Part shown: piece by piece, positions 14,988-22,935 of the stretch
Layout: every line of letters starts with the position of its first letter
Numbering within the stretch: the stretch's first letter is position 1
Source: CAVSIS01 sp963814875
GTDB lineage: Bacteria; Acidobacteriota; Thermoanaerobaculia; Thermoanaerobaculales; Sulfomarinibacteraceae
Reading direction: 5' to 3'
NCBI GenBank assembly: GCA_963814875.1
Contig: CAWFFJ010000015.1
Location: 62,001-126,000 of the forward strand
Length of the DNA stretch: 64,000 nt
Position numbers and translations under genes: made by a program
Notes under the pieces: model-generated
Databases searched by the model: none
The model's input: the letters and a program-made list of their open reading frames with translations, nothing else
What the model was told of the DNA's origin: nothing

Positions 14988-16675
14988 CGGTCGACCTCAC
15001 AGCTGTCGCCACCCGCACCCGGGACGGACTCGACCGACCGCCGATCGACAGCCCACAACGGGCGTCGGTCGAGGATCGGCGGCACGAGGTCGAAGTTGTG
15101 CGGTGGCGGCGGCGAGCTCGTCGCCCACTCGAGCGACCACGCCTCCCAGGGGTTGTCGCCGGCGGGTTCGCCACGCCACAGGCTACGGCCGAGGTTGACG
15201 AAGAACAGGACGATGGACAAAGCGAGGAGGTACGAGAACACCGTCGACACGAGGTTGATGGAGGCGAGATGGGGGAGGTCCGGATAGGTGAACACCCGTC
15301 GCGGCATTCCGAGAAGGCCGGCGAGGTGGAGGATGAAGAAGGTCCCGTTGAATCCGATGACCATGAGCCAGAACTGAACCCGTCCGAGGCGTTCCGAGAG
15401 CTTTCGCCCCGTGGCCTTGGGAAACCAGTAGTAGAAACCGGCCATGAGCGCGAACAGCGTTCCGCCGAGCAGCACGTAGTGGATGTGGGCGACGACGAAG
15501 TAGCTGTCGGTGAGCTGCCAGTCGATCGGAATCGCCGCGAATGCGATGCCGCTGAGCCCGCCGATGGTGAACTGGATGATGAACGCGGTCGCGAACAGCA
15601 TCGAGGTCGTGAAGCGGATCGACCCGCCCCACATGGTGGCGATCCAGTTGAAGATCTTGATGCCCGGTCGGCACGGCGATGAGCATGCTCGCCGAAGGCG
15701 AAAACATAGTAGACGGGATGGCCGAGTCCGGTGGCGAACATGTGGTGGACCCAGACGCCGAAGCTCAGGAACGCCGATGGCGAGGGTCGAGGCCGACGAG
15801 GAAGGCGTAACCGAAGATCGGCTTGCGGGAGAAGACCGGGATGACCTCGGAGATGATCCCGAACCCCGGCAGGATCAGGATGTAGACCTCGGGATGCCCG
15901 AAGAACCAGAAGTAGTGCTGCCACAGGAGCGCGTTTGCCGCCGCCGGCCGGGACGAAAAACAACGCGTTGAGTCGGCGATCGAGCAGGAGCATGACGAGG
16001 GCGGCGTTGAGGGCGGGCATGGCGAGGACGATGAGGAACGAGTTGATGGTCGACATCCAGACAAAGAGCGGAAATCGGCGGATGGTCATCCCCGGGGCCC
16101 GGAGGCGCACGACGGTCACGATGACGTTGATGCCCGCCATGATCGTGCCGGCGCCGGTCACCAGGAGAGCGAGGACCCAGTAGTCGACTCCCGTGCCCAG
16201 CGAGTAGGCGTTCTCGGTCAGTGGTGCGTAGGCGAACCAGCCCGCCGCCGGCGCCCCGCCGGCGAAAAAGCTGAAGTAGAGCAGCAGTCCGCCCAGCAGA
16301 TAGAGCCAGATAGGACAGGGCGTTCATCCGCGGAAACGCCATGTCGCGAGCGCCGATCATCAGTGGCACGAGATAGGTGATGAAGCCGATCAGCATGGGC
16401 ATGACCACCAGGAAGATCATGGTCGTGCCGTGCATGGTGAAGATCTGGTTGTAGGTGTCGGGAGACAGCCATTGGTTCTCCGGCCTGATGAGCTGGGTCC
16501 GCATGATGATCGCCTCGGTGACGCCGAAGACAAAGAAGGCGAGTGAAGTGACGATGTACATGAGCCCGATCTGCTTGTGGTCGACCGACGACACCCAGCT
16601 CCACACGCCCTTGTACTCCGGCACCTCGAAAATGCTCGTTCGATCGGCGGCCGGTCGATCGACGATGGCGGTCAT
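14984..16675 (-). pseudogene. ctaD: Cytochrome c oxidase subunit I (ctaD), frameshifted
   Basis: Haem-copper oxidase subunit I, A family. The start (MTAIVDRPAADRTSIF, ATG 16675) overlaps the ctaC stop. Key pieces are all present but in different frames: the low-spin haem region (TMHGTTMIFLVVMPML), HPEVYILILPGFG with the cross-linked tyrosine, GVWVHHMFATGLG, and SYFVVAHIHYVLLGGTLFA. I infer six single-base insertions, near 16312, 15953, 15786, 15776, 15690 and 15665. Removing them gives one frame of about 561 residues, the normal length. All are insertions and all lie within 650 bp, while neighbours are intact, so sequencing or assembly error is more likely than gene death. A read-level check would settle it. 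Confidence 0.88.
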
Positions 16676-17607
16676 TTCAGCTCCTCCAGGTAGGCGGTGA
16701 CGAGCTCGACCTCGGACCGGTCGAGGTGGAGATCGGGCATGTCGCACCCGGGCTTGATGCTCTGGGGATCGGCGATCCAGCGAGCGAGGTTCGCCGGTGT
16801 GTTTTCCAGGACGCCCGACCCGAGGGTCTCGCGACCCGCCACGTGAGTCAGGTCGGGTCCGATCCGTGCGTTTGCCGAGGTTCCGCCGATGGCGTGACAG
16901 CTCGCGCACGTCTTCTGATTGAACAGCTCGGCGCCGCGAAGCGCATCCGGGGACGAGGGTTGTGCAGCCGGGAGAGCCTCATGTGCGACCCACGCCTCGA
17001 ACTTGTCCTTCGGTTGGCCGACGACTCGGATCCGCATCCAGGCGTGCTCGGCGCCGCAGAACTCGTCGCAGGTGCCGAGGAAGACACCGGGACGATCGAC
17101 GTTCAGCCACAATGTGTTGGGGTGGCCCGGAATGGCATCGACCTTCTTGCCCAGGGCGGGTACCCAGAAGTCGTGCACCACGTCGGCGGATTCAAGCTCG
17201 AGCAGCAGCTTCGTGTTCACCGGAACGTGGATCTCGTTCGCCGAGACGACCCCGGACTTCGGGTAGTGAAGCTCCCACCACCACTGATGCGCGACGATGA
17301 CGAGGTCGGGATCACGGTCCTTCGCCTGCGGGTCGACCTGATGCATCACACGCACCGTGAGAACGAAGAGGACCGAGAGAATCACCAGCGGAATCACCGT
17401 CCACAGCACTTCGAGGGCGACGTTTTCGTCGGTTTGCGACGGCGCGGGACCGCCCGGCCGGTGGCGATAACGGACAACGACGTAGATGACGAGTGAGGTC
17501 ACCACGAGAAAGATGACGCCGGTGATGCCGAGGACGACCCAAAACAGACCGAGAATCTCGCGCCCTTGCGGCGATGCAGGATCGAGAACCGATGTCGCTG
17601 TTTCCAT
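16672..17607 (-). CDS. ctaC: Cytochrome c oxidase subunit II with fused cytochrome c (caa3 type)
   Basis: CuA subunit of about 311 residues. Two membrane helices (about 18-45 and 65-88) precede the cupredoxin domain with the electron-entry WQWWWELHYP-like stretch and the CuA ligands in CDEFCGAEHAWM. Residues about 225-311 are a cytochrome c with CASCH and distal CDMPDLH. The fused haem makes this a caa3-type oxidase. The first ATG (17607) has AAGGA just upstream; an in-frame TTG lies one codon earlier. First gene of a tightly overlapping operon running down to 11394. Confidence 0.93.
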   Translation of the reverse strand: METATSVLDPASPQGREILGLFWVVLGITGVIFLVVTSLVIYVVVRYRHRPGGPAPSQTDENVALEVLWTVIPLVILSVLFVLTVRVMHQVDPQAKDRDPDLVIVAHQWWWELHYPKSGVVSANEIHVPVNTKLLLELESADVVHDFWVPALGKKVDAIPGHPNTLWLNVDRPGVFLGTCDEFCGAEHAWMRIRVVGQPKDKFEAWVAHEALPAAQPSSPDALRGAELFNQKTCASCHAIGGTSANARIGPDLTHVAGRETLGSGVLENTPANLARWIADPQSIKPGCDMPDLHLDRSEVELVTAYLEELK

Positions 17608-17994
17608 CAAGTCCTTCCAGGAGCAGTCACGAACATCTTAGAAGATACTGAGACTGGACACATCGCCGAGCTGAGCCTCCGATCGCGGCGCTGCGCGCCC
17701 GGATTTGTCAGGGAACGGTGACTGTCTCAGAACCGCTGACCCTCCACGGATAGGAATTCTATTTCACCCACCTCGACGGTACCATGACCACCGGAACCGA
17801 AATCCACCACTCAGACCACCAACAACGACCCACTTCCCTGGATCTGAGGCGCTCCTTTTCCCGTTACCGGAGGACCGTGCCCCAATCCCCGGCGCCTCCC
17901 TCCTTCCGAGTGCCGAATCACCCCCGCCGGCCACACTTCCGCTGATCGCGCGTCATCCTTCAGATCAACCCGCCCACCGCGCACCGAGACCGGC
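17608..17994. other. Intergenic region upstream of the oxidase operon
   Basis: About 390 bases between ctaC and the IS91 remnant. It must carry the operon promoter, but I see no convincing -35/-10 pair. Pyrimidine-rich, with no protein-like frame. Confidence 0.5.
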
Positions 17995-18400
17995 TCAACC
18001 CGGCGGCGCCCGCTCTTTCCCTTCTTCCTTTCGCTTCAAGTGACAGAGAATCCGGTCCACCACCTCGTTCTCGGTGATGATGGCTACGACCTTCATCTCA
18101 CCACCGCACGAGGGGCATTGAAGCGGGTCGACCTCGTAGGTCCGCTTGATCAGCTGTGCCCAGCTCCGGCGGAGAGAGAGCGCATCTGCCGAGCGGTCGC
18201 CATCAATCCGAGGCGCATCGGCGTCTCTTCTATGGGGCGGCTTTGCTCATCTTCTTCCTTCACGAAGGGAACCGGCACCCACTCACCACCTGCCGACCAT
18301 CCCCCGCGCTAAACCAGCGCGTGCACGTGCGGGTGCCAATTGCCAAGATCACCCGCCGTCTGCACCACCGAGACCATCCCGGGACGAAGCGTCTCTTCAT
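17995..18400 (-). pseudogene. IS91-type transposase remnant, C-terminal part
   Basis: On the minus strand ETLRPGMVSVVQTAGDLGNW continues into HPHVHALV, stop, RGGW-SAGGEWVPVPFV. After a deletion follows SWAQLIKRTYEVDPLQCPSC and GGEMKVVAIITENEVVDRIL, ending at TGA 17997-17995. These are the catalytic HxH-type segment and the C-terminal zinc ribbon of IS91-family transposases. An in-frame stop after HALV, and a deletion of the intervening catalytic region, make it non-functional. It is fused in frame to the hydrolase upstream. Confidence 0.8.
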
Positions 18401-19295
18401 GGATGGTCCGCTGGTCGAAGCGAATCGTCCAGATGTCGCCGCTGCGCTTCCAGGAGGGCCGGACCACGGGAGCATCCGCAGCCGATGTGTCGTTGAGGAA
18501 GGAGAGCGTCGCCGACACTACAGGCTCGGCATCGCCGAGCCACGGTAAGTGAGCGCTGCCGGACAGCGGCAGAAACGTCGCATCGGGCAGGCGAGAGGCC
18601 AGGTCCCGTCCGGCGTCGAAACGGACGGTGTGGTCGCCTTTCCTGTGGATCACCAGCGCCGGGCAGGTGACGCGCGCGGCAGCCTCCCGGGCATCCATGG
18701 CGAAGCTCAGACCCAGGAGCTTGGCCGCCATCTTTGCCGAGCTCGAAGCCAGCTGGTCGCGCCCGAACGAGCGCGCATCCTCACTGGACAGGTCCGGGGC
18801 GAACAGCCGGTTGATGACTTCGGCGCCCATGCCCCAGTGGGCCTCGACCAACGCCATCAGGGCGTCGCGGATGTTCTCGGAGCCCAGATCCGAGCCGCAT
18901 GCATAGGACCCGACGAGCACCAGCTTGCGGACCCGCCCGGGGTTGGCGGCGGCCCAGGCGAGGGCCACGGGGGCGGCGCAGGAGAAGGCCAGAAGATCGA
19001 TGGTGGGTTTGGCGAGGCGAGCCACGATGCCGTCGAGGACCTCGACTTCGTTCTCCTGGGTGAAGTCCTTTCGGTCACGGGTGCTGAGGCCGGCGCCGGG
19101 ACGGTCGTAGCGGACAACCGTCCGGTGCTGCGCGAGCGCCGAGAAGAAGCCGCGGAAAGGCCTGTGTTTCCAATCTCTTTCCAGGTGCGAGACCCACCAC
19201 GCCGGGCACACCAACAACGGACCCAACCCGTGGGTGGAGTACGCGACACGGGTGCCGTCTGAAAGGCGGCAGAAGCGGATGACGGGGTCAGCCAT
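18309..19295 (-). CDS. Alpha/beta hydrolase chimera ending in IS91 transposase sequence
   Basis: 328 residues. The first 270 form an alpha/beta hydrolase (DGTRVAYSTHGLGPLLVCPA, VVRYDRPGAGLS, VIHRKGDHTVRFDAGRDLA). The nucleophile elbow reads AFSCAAP, keeping the serine but not the usual GxSxG. Next comes KRSGDIWTIRFDQRTIH, the start of a C-terminal domain that in relatives continues with a LRDAKGLRYLA-like segment. Here it passes straight into EETLRPGMVSVVQTAGDLG of an IS91 transposase and stops. The host gene is therefore truncated by insertion or recombination near 18400. The hydrolase domain itself looks complete, so activity may survive. ATG at 19295 with a distant GGAG. Confidence 0.75.
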   Translation of the reverse strand: MADPVIRFCRLSDGTRVAYSTHGLGPLLVCPAWWVSHLERDWKHRPFRGFFSALAQHRTVVRYDRPGAGLSTRDRKDFTQENEVEVLDGIVARLAKPTIDLLAFSCAAPVALAWAAANPGRVRKLVLVGSYACGSDLGSENIRDALMALVEAHWGMGAEVINRLFAPDLSSEDARSFGRDQLASSSAKMAAKLLGLSFAMDAREAAARVTCPALVIHRKGDHTVRFDAGRDLASRLPDATFLPLSGSAHLPWLGDAEPVVSATLSFLNDTSAADAPVVRPSWKRSGDIWTIRFDQRTIHEETLRPGMVSVVQTAGDLGNWHPHVHALV

Positions 19296-19317
19296 GGTTC
19301 ATGGGCTCCCGACAAGT

Positions 19318-19560
19318 CTACGTCCGCAGCGGGCCATCAGCGCTTCCCGCGCAGTCGGGCGGTCGAAGGCCCGGCGCAGCAGGGCCGGAGAGGGCGGGTA
19401 GTCTTGCCAGCGGGCAACCACTCGTGGAGTCAGCGCCTCAACCTGGGCGCTTGTCGCGTGCCTTCTCTACCGCTCGGGCACGGCCGACGAGCGGCAGCAG
19501 CTCGTCCATCGTCTCCTCGAGCCAGGCGTAGAGCTGGTCGAGCCCCTGGGGACGGCGTGT
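19318..19560 (-). pseudogene. Degenerate unrecognised coding remnant
   Basis: On the minus strand a helical protein-like frame LDQLYAWLEETMDELLPLVG shifts by one base near 19440 into ALTPRVVARWQDYPPSPALL and then TAREALMARCGRRLVG. The composition looks coding but there is no start and no family I recognise. It lies between the hydrolase chimera and the GGDEF-EAL gene, again near IS91 debris. Confidence 0.35.
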
Positions 19561-19721
19561 TGCGGTCGGGAGCGAGGGAACGGTCAGCGACCGCTCCGGA
19601 AGGACGCCACCTCGGCGAGTGCTAAAATAGTCTTTTTGGTAACGACAGACTTGCGGAAGGCGTCCATTTGAGCAAGCTTGGTGTCCGGAGAAGTTGATTG
19701 GGCGACAGCTGGGAGCAGGAC

Positions 19722-21773
19722 ATGAAAGAGTCCCCCCCACATCTCCACCGCCTCCGACAGCTCGAGAAGGCTGTCGAGACGATGCAGATCGGCGTCACCG
19801 TCACTGACACCGAGGGACGCATCGTCTACATCAACCGGGCCGACGCCCAGATGCACGGGTTCGAGGCCACGGAGCTGCTGGGCCGGGAAGCCCACATCTT
19901 CGCTCCACCTGAGGCCTGGAAACCGATCGAAGAGAGGCAACTTGGCGGCCTTGAAAGCTGGAGCCGGGAGAGTGAGAACGTACGCAAGGACGGCAGCCAG
20001 TTCCCGGTCTTCATCACCTCGGACGTGGTGGTGGACGCGGACGGCACGCCTCTCGGGATCGTCTCCTGCTGCCAGGACATCAGTGAACGCAAGGCAGCCG
20101 AGCAGACCCTCAGGGAAACCGAGGCTCGCTACGCCCTGGCGGTGGCCGCGGCAAACGACGGGATCTGGGACTGGGATCTCGCCACCAACACGGTCTACTA
20201 CTCGCCACGCTGGCTGTCCATGGTCGGGGCCAGGGAGGACGAGATCGGCAACGGCCCCGAGGAGTGGCTGAGCCGTGTTCATCCCTCCGACATCTCCCAC
20301 CTCACAAGCCTCATTGACGAGCACCTCGCCGGCCGCAGACAGTCGATTGAGGACGAGCACCGCATCCGGCACAGCGACGCGAACTACCGCTGGGTCAGAT
20401 GCAGGGGTTTGGCGGAGCGCGACGAACGCGGGGTGCCGATGCGGATGGCTGGCTCCCTGGCGGACATCACCGACCTCAAGGTCCTCGATCCGCTGACCGG
20501 ACTGCCCAATCGGGTGCTTCTGTTCGACCGCCTGTCGGTCTGCATCGCCAGGTACCGACGTCGTCGCGGGCGGACCTTCGCGGTGCTCTTCCTCGACCTC
20601 GACCACTTCAAGATCGTCAACGACACCCTCGGCCACCTGGTTGGGGATCAACTGCTCGTCGCCCTGGCGAAACGGATCAAGGCCACCCTTCGTCCCGGTG
20701 ACACCATCGCCCGCTACGGTGGGGACGAGTTCATTGTCGTCCTCGAAGAGGTCCGCACGACCGACCAGGCCGAGCAGGTTGCCGATCGCATCCACGCCTC
20801 CCTCCGGGAGCCCTTTGTCATCGCGGGCAAGGAGCTGATCGTAACCGCCAGCATCGGCATCGTCCTCCACTCGCGTCGGGACCGCGAGGCCGAGCAGCTG
20901 CTGCGCGACTCCGACCTCGCGATGTACCACGCCAAGCTGGAGGGGGGGGCGCGCAGCAGGTTGTTTGACCCTTCCCTGCGGGCTGCGGCGAACGAGCGGT
21001 CGCGTCTCGAGAACGAGCTGAGAACGGCTGTCGAGCGCGGCCACTTCCGACTCTACTATCAGCCGATCGTGGTCATCGAGAGCGGACGTATTGTCGGCCT
21101 GGAGGCCCTCTTGCGGTGGCAGACCGACACCCACGGCCTGCTCCTTCCAGCCGACTTTCTCACCGCGGCCGAGGAGACCGGCCTGGTCGTGCCGATCGGG
21201 AAGTGGGTGCTGCGCGAAGCCTGTCGCCAGATGAGCGAGTGGCACCGTTGCTATCCCACCACGCCACCGCTCGAGATCAGCGTCAACGTCTCGGCCCGTC
21301 AGATCGTCGAGCCGGACTTTGCCGACCTCGTGCAGGACATCCTCGCTGAGACCGAGCTCGACCCCCGCACCCTGCTTCTGGAGATCACCGAGAGCACCAT
21401 GCTCCAGCAGGTCGAGCAGGTCGTCTCCACCCTCGAGCAGGTACGCCGGCTCGGGGTTCGCATCTGCATCGACGACTTCGGCACCGGCTACTCATCCCTC
21501 GGCTACCTGCAGAACCTCCCGGTCGACATCCTCAAGATCGACCAGGGTTTCGTACAGAGGATGCGTAGCGGCGGACAAGGCTGTGAGCTGGTCGGCACGA
21601 TCCTCCAGATGGGTCGTGACCTGGGACTCGGGGTGATTGCCGAGGGAATCGAGAGCGAGGACCAGAGGGAGAACCTGAAGACTCTGCACTGTGACCTCGG
21701 ACAGGGGTTCACGTTCTCGACGCCGCTCGACCGCGAGAGCACGGCCCACCTCCTCGCAAGCTGCGTCATGTAG
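19722..21773 (+). CDS. PAS-PAS-GGDEF-EAL cyclic-di-GMP enzyme
   Basis: 683 residues, soluble. Two PAS/PAC domains (about 10-130 and 135-260; TDTEGRIVYINRADAQMHGF, YRWVRCRGLAERDERG) are followed by a GGDEF domain (DPLTGLPNR, LDLDHFKIVNDTLGH, active site YGGDEF near residue 340) and an EAL domain (GLEALLRW, ISVNVSARQ, IDDFGTGYSSLGYL, AEGIES). Both catalytic motifs are intact, so it may make and break cyclic-di-GMP, with the PAS domains sensing an input. The ATG at 19722 follows GGGAG; a TTG further upstream is less likely. No neighbour hints at its target. Confidence 0.93.
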   Translation: MKESPPHLHRLRQLEKAVETMQIGVTVTDTEGRIVYINRADAQMHGFEATELLGREAHIFAPPEAWKPIEERQLGGLESWSRESENVRKDGSQFPVFITSDVVVDADGTPLGIVSCCQDISERKAAEQTLRETEARYALAVAAANDGIWDWDLATNTVYYSPRWLSMVGAREDEIGNGPEEWLSRVHPSDISHLTSLIDEHLAGRRQSIEDEHRIRHSDANYRWVRCRGLAERDERGVPMRMAGSLADITDLKVLDPLTGLPNRVLLFDRLSVCIARYRRRRGRTFAVLFLDLDHFKIVNDTLGHLVGDQLLVALAKRIKATLRPGDTIARYGGDEFIVVLEEVRTTDQAEQVADRIHASLREPFVIAGKELIVTASIGIVLHSRRDREAEQLLRDSDLAMYHAKLEGGARSRLFDPSLRAAANERSRLENELRTAVERGHFRLYYQPIVVIESGRIVGLEALLRWQTDTHGLLLPADFLTAAEETGLVVPIGKWVLREACRQMSEWHRCYPTTPPLEISVNVSARQIVEPDFADLVQDILAETELDPRTLLLEITESTMLQQVEQVVSTLEQVRRLGVRICIDDFGTGYSSLGYLQNLPVDILKIDQGFVQRMRSGGQGCELVGTILQMGRDLGLGVIAEGIESEDQRENLKTLHCDLGQGFTFSTPLDRESTAHLLASCVM

Positions 21774-21834
21774 CGGGCTCGGCGCGCCGTTGGGTCCCCG
21801 CCCGGCGACCCGGCGCGCTCAGGAGGTGGCGTTT

Positions 21835-22728
21835 TCAGGTCGGCGGCGGGCTCAGGCCGCCGGGTCGCGGCGGCTTCCAGCGCTTGTGGATCCAGGTCCA
21901 CTGCTCCGGGGTCGCCCGCACCGCCTGCTCGATCACCGCGGTATAGCGCTGCGTGTTGTGGGCCAGCGTCTCGTCGCGCGACTCGCGCTCCTCGAACGGA
22001 ATCGCCGGCAGCGCCTCGATGAGGTGGGTACCGTCCGCCAGCCGGCGGGTGAACATCGGCACCACCGGCGCACCGCTGCTCCGGGCGAGCGAGGCGAGGA
22101 TGTTGAGGGTCGATGCCTGGCGGCCGAAGAACTCCACCCAGACGCCGTTGCTGTGGGCGTGCTGGTCGAGGATCACGCCCAGCAGCTCGTTGTGCTTGAG
22201 TGCCTTGAGAAGCTCGCGGGGCGAGTCGCGGCGGGTGAGGATCTTGAGGCCGGCGGCGGCCCGCTCCTGCATCCAGAAGTGCTCGATCTGCTTGTTCTTG
22301 ACCTGCTTCGAGATGAAGCTGACCGGATATCCGGCACAGGTGACCGCCACCGCGAGGAGATCGTAGTTGCCGAGATGGGCGGTCAGAACCAGCACGCCCT
22401 TGCCGAGCTCGCGCGCCGCCTCGACGTGCTCCATACCGACGAACCGGACCTCGCGCTCGAGATCGCCGCCGATGATCGTGCGCAGGCGCAAGATCTCGAC
22501 TAACAGCAGGCCGTAGTGGACGAAGTTGGCGCGAGCGAGGCGCCGAACTCTGGGATCACCAGGCTCCAACGCAAAGGCATTGCAGAGGTTGCGCTCGACC
22601 AGCCGGCGGCGAAAGCGGACAACGTGGAAGGCGAGTAGTCCCAGGAACGTCCCGAACCGCCTCGCCATCGGCCGCGACAGCGCCAGGCAGAATGCCTGCA
22701 GGATGCGGATCGCCAGTGACACCAGCAC
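21835..22728 (-). CDS. LpxL/HtrB-type lysophospholipid (lipid A) acyltransferase
   Basis: About 297 residues, inner membrane. It carries the HxxxxD catalytic motif (TAHLGNYDLL), the N-terminal amphipathic/membrane segment (IRILQAFCLALSRPMARRFG), the LGVILDQHAHSNGVWVEFFG block and APVVPMFTRR, all characteristic of the late acyltransferases of lipid A biosynthesis. The frame is open to 22878, but homology begins near VLVSLAIRIL, so the GTG at 22728 (after GAGG) is preferred. Its presence supports an LPS-bearing outer membrane. Fatty acid and acceptor are not predictable. Confidence 0.88.
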   Translation of the reverse strand: MLVSLAIRILQAFCLALSRPMARRFGTFLGLLAFHVVRFRRRLVERNLCNAFALEPGDPRVRRLARANFVHYGLLLVEILRLRTIIGGDLEREVRFVGMEHVEAARELGKGVLVLTAHLGNYDLLAVAVTCAGYPVSFISKQVKNKQIEHFWMQERAAAGLKILTRRDSPRELLKALKHNELLGVILDQHAHSNGVWVEFFGRQASTLNILASLARSSGAPVVPMFTRRLADGTHLIEALPAIPFEERESRDETLAHNTQRYTAVIEQAVRATPEQWTWIHKRWKPPRPGGLSPPPT

Positions 22729-22861
22729 CTTCAGAGCCTCACTTCCGGCCCTCCGGGAGCGCCACAACACAGTACCCGATCTTCCCCCTCCCAGGAGACC
22801 TGGAGGACTTTCGCCGTGCCGCTGACACCGTGTTGGCGGTCGCGTTCCTGGCGCCGAGAAG

Positions 22862-22891
22862 CTGACATCCGGCGCCAAGAAGCGCTAGACT
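22862..22891 (+). promoter_or_regulatory. Possible promoter of isocitrate dehydrogenase
   Basis: CTGACA (22862-22867), 18 bases, TAGACT (22886-22891), about 45 bases before the ATG at 22936. Confidence 0.45.
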
Positions 22892-22935
22892 ACGTCGCCG
22901 GATCGCGGCAAACGATACCTTCTTGAGGATGGACC

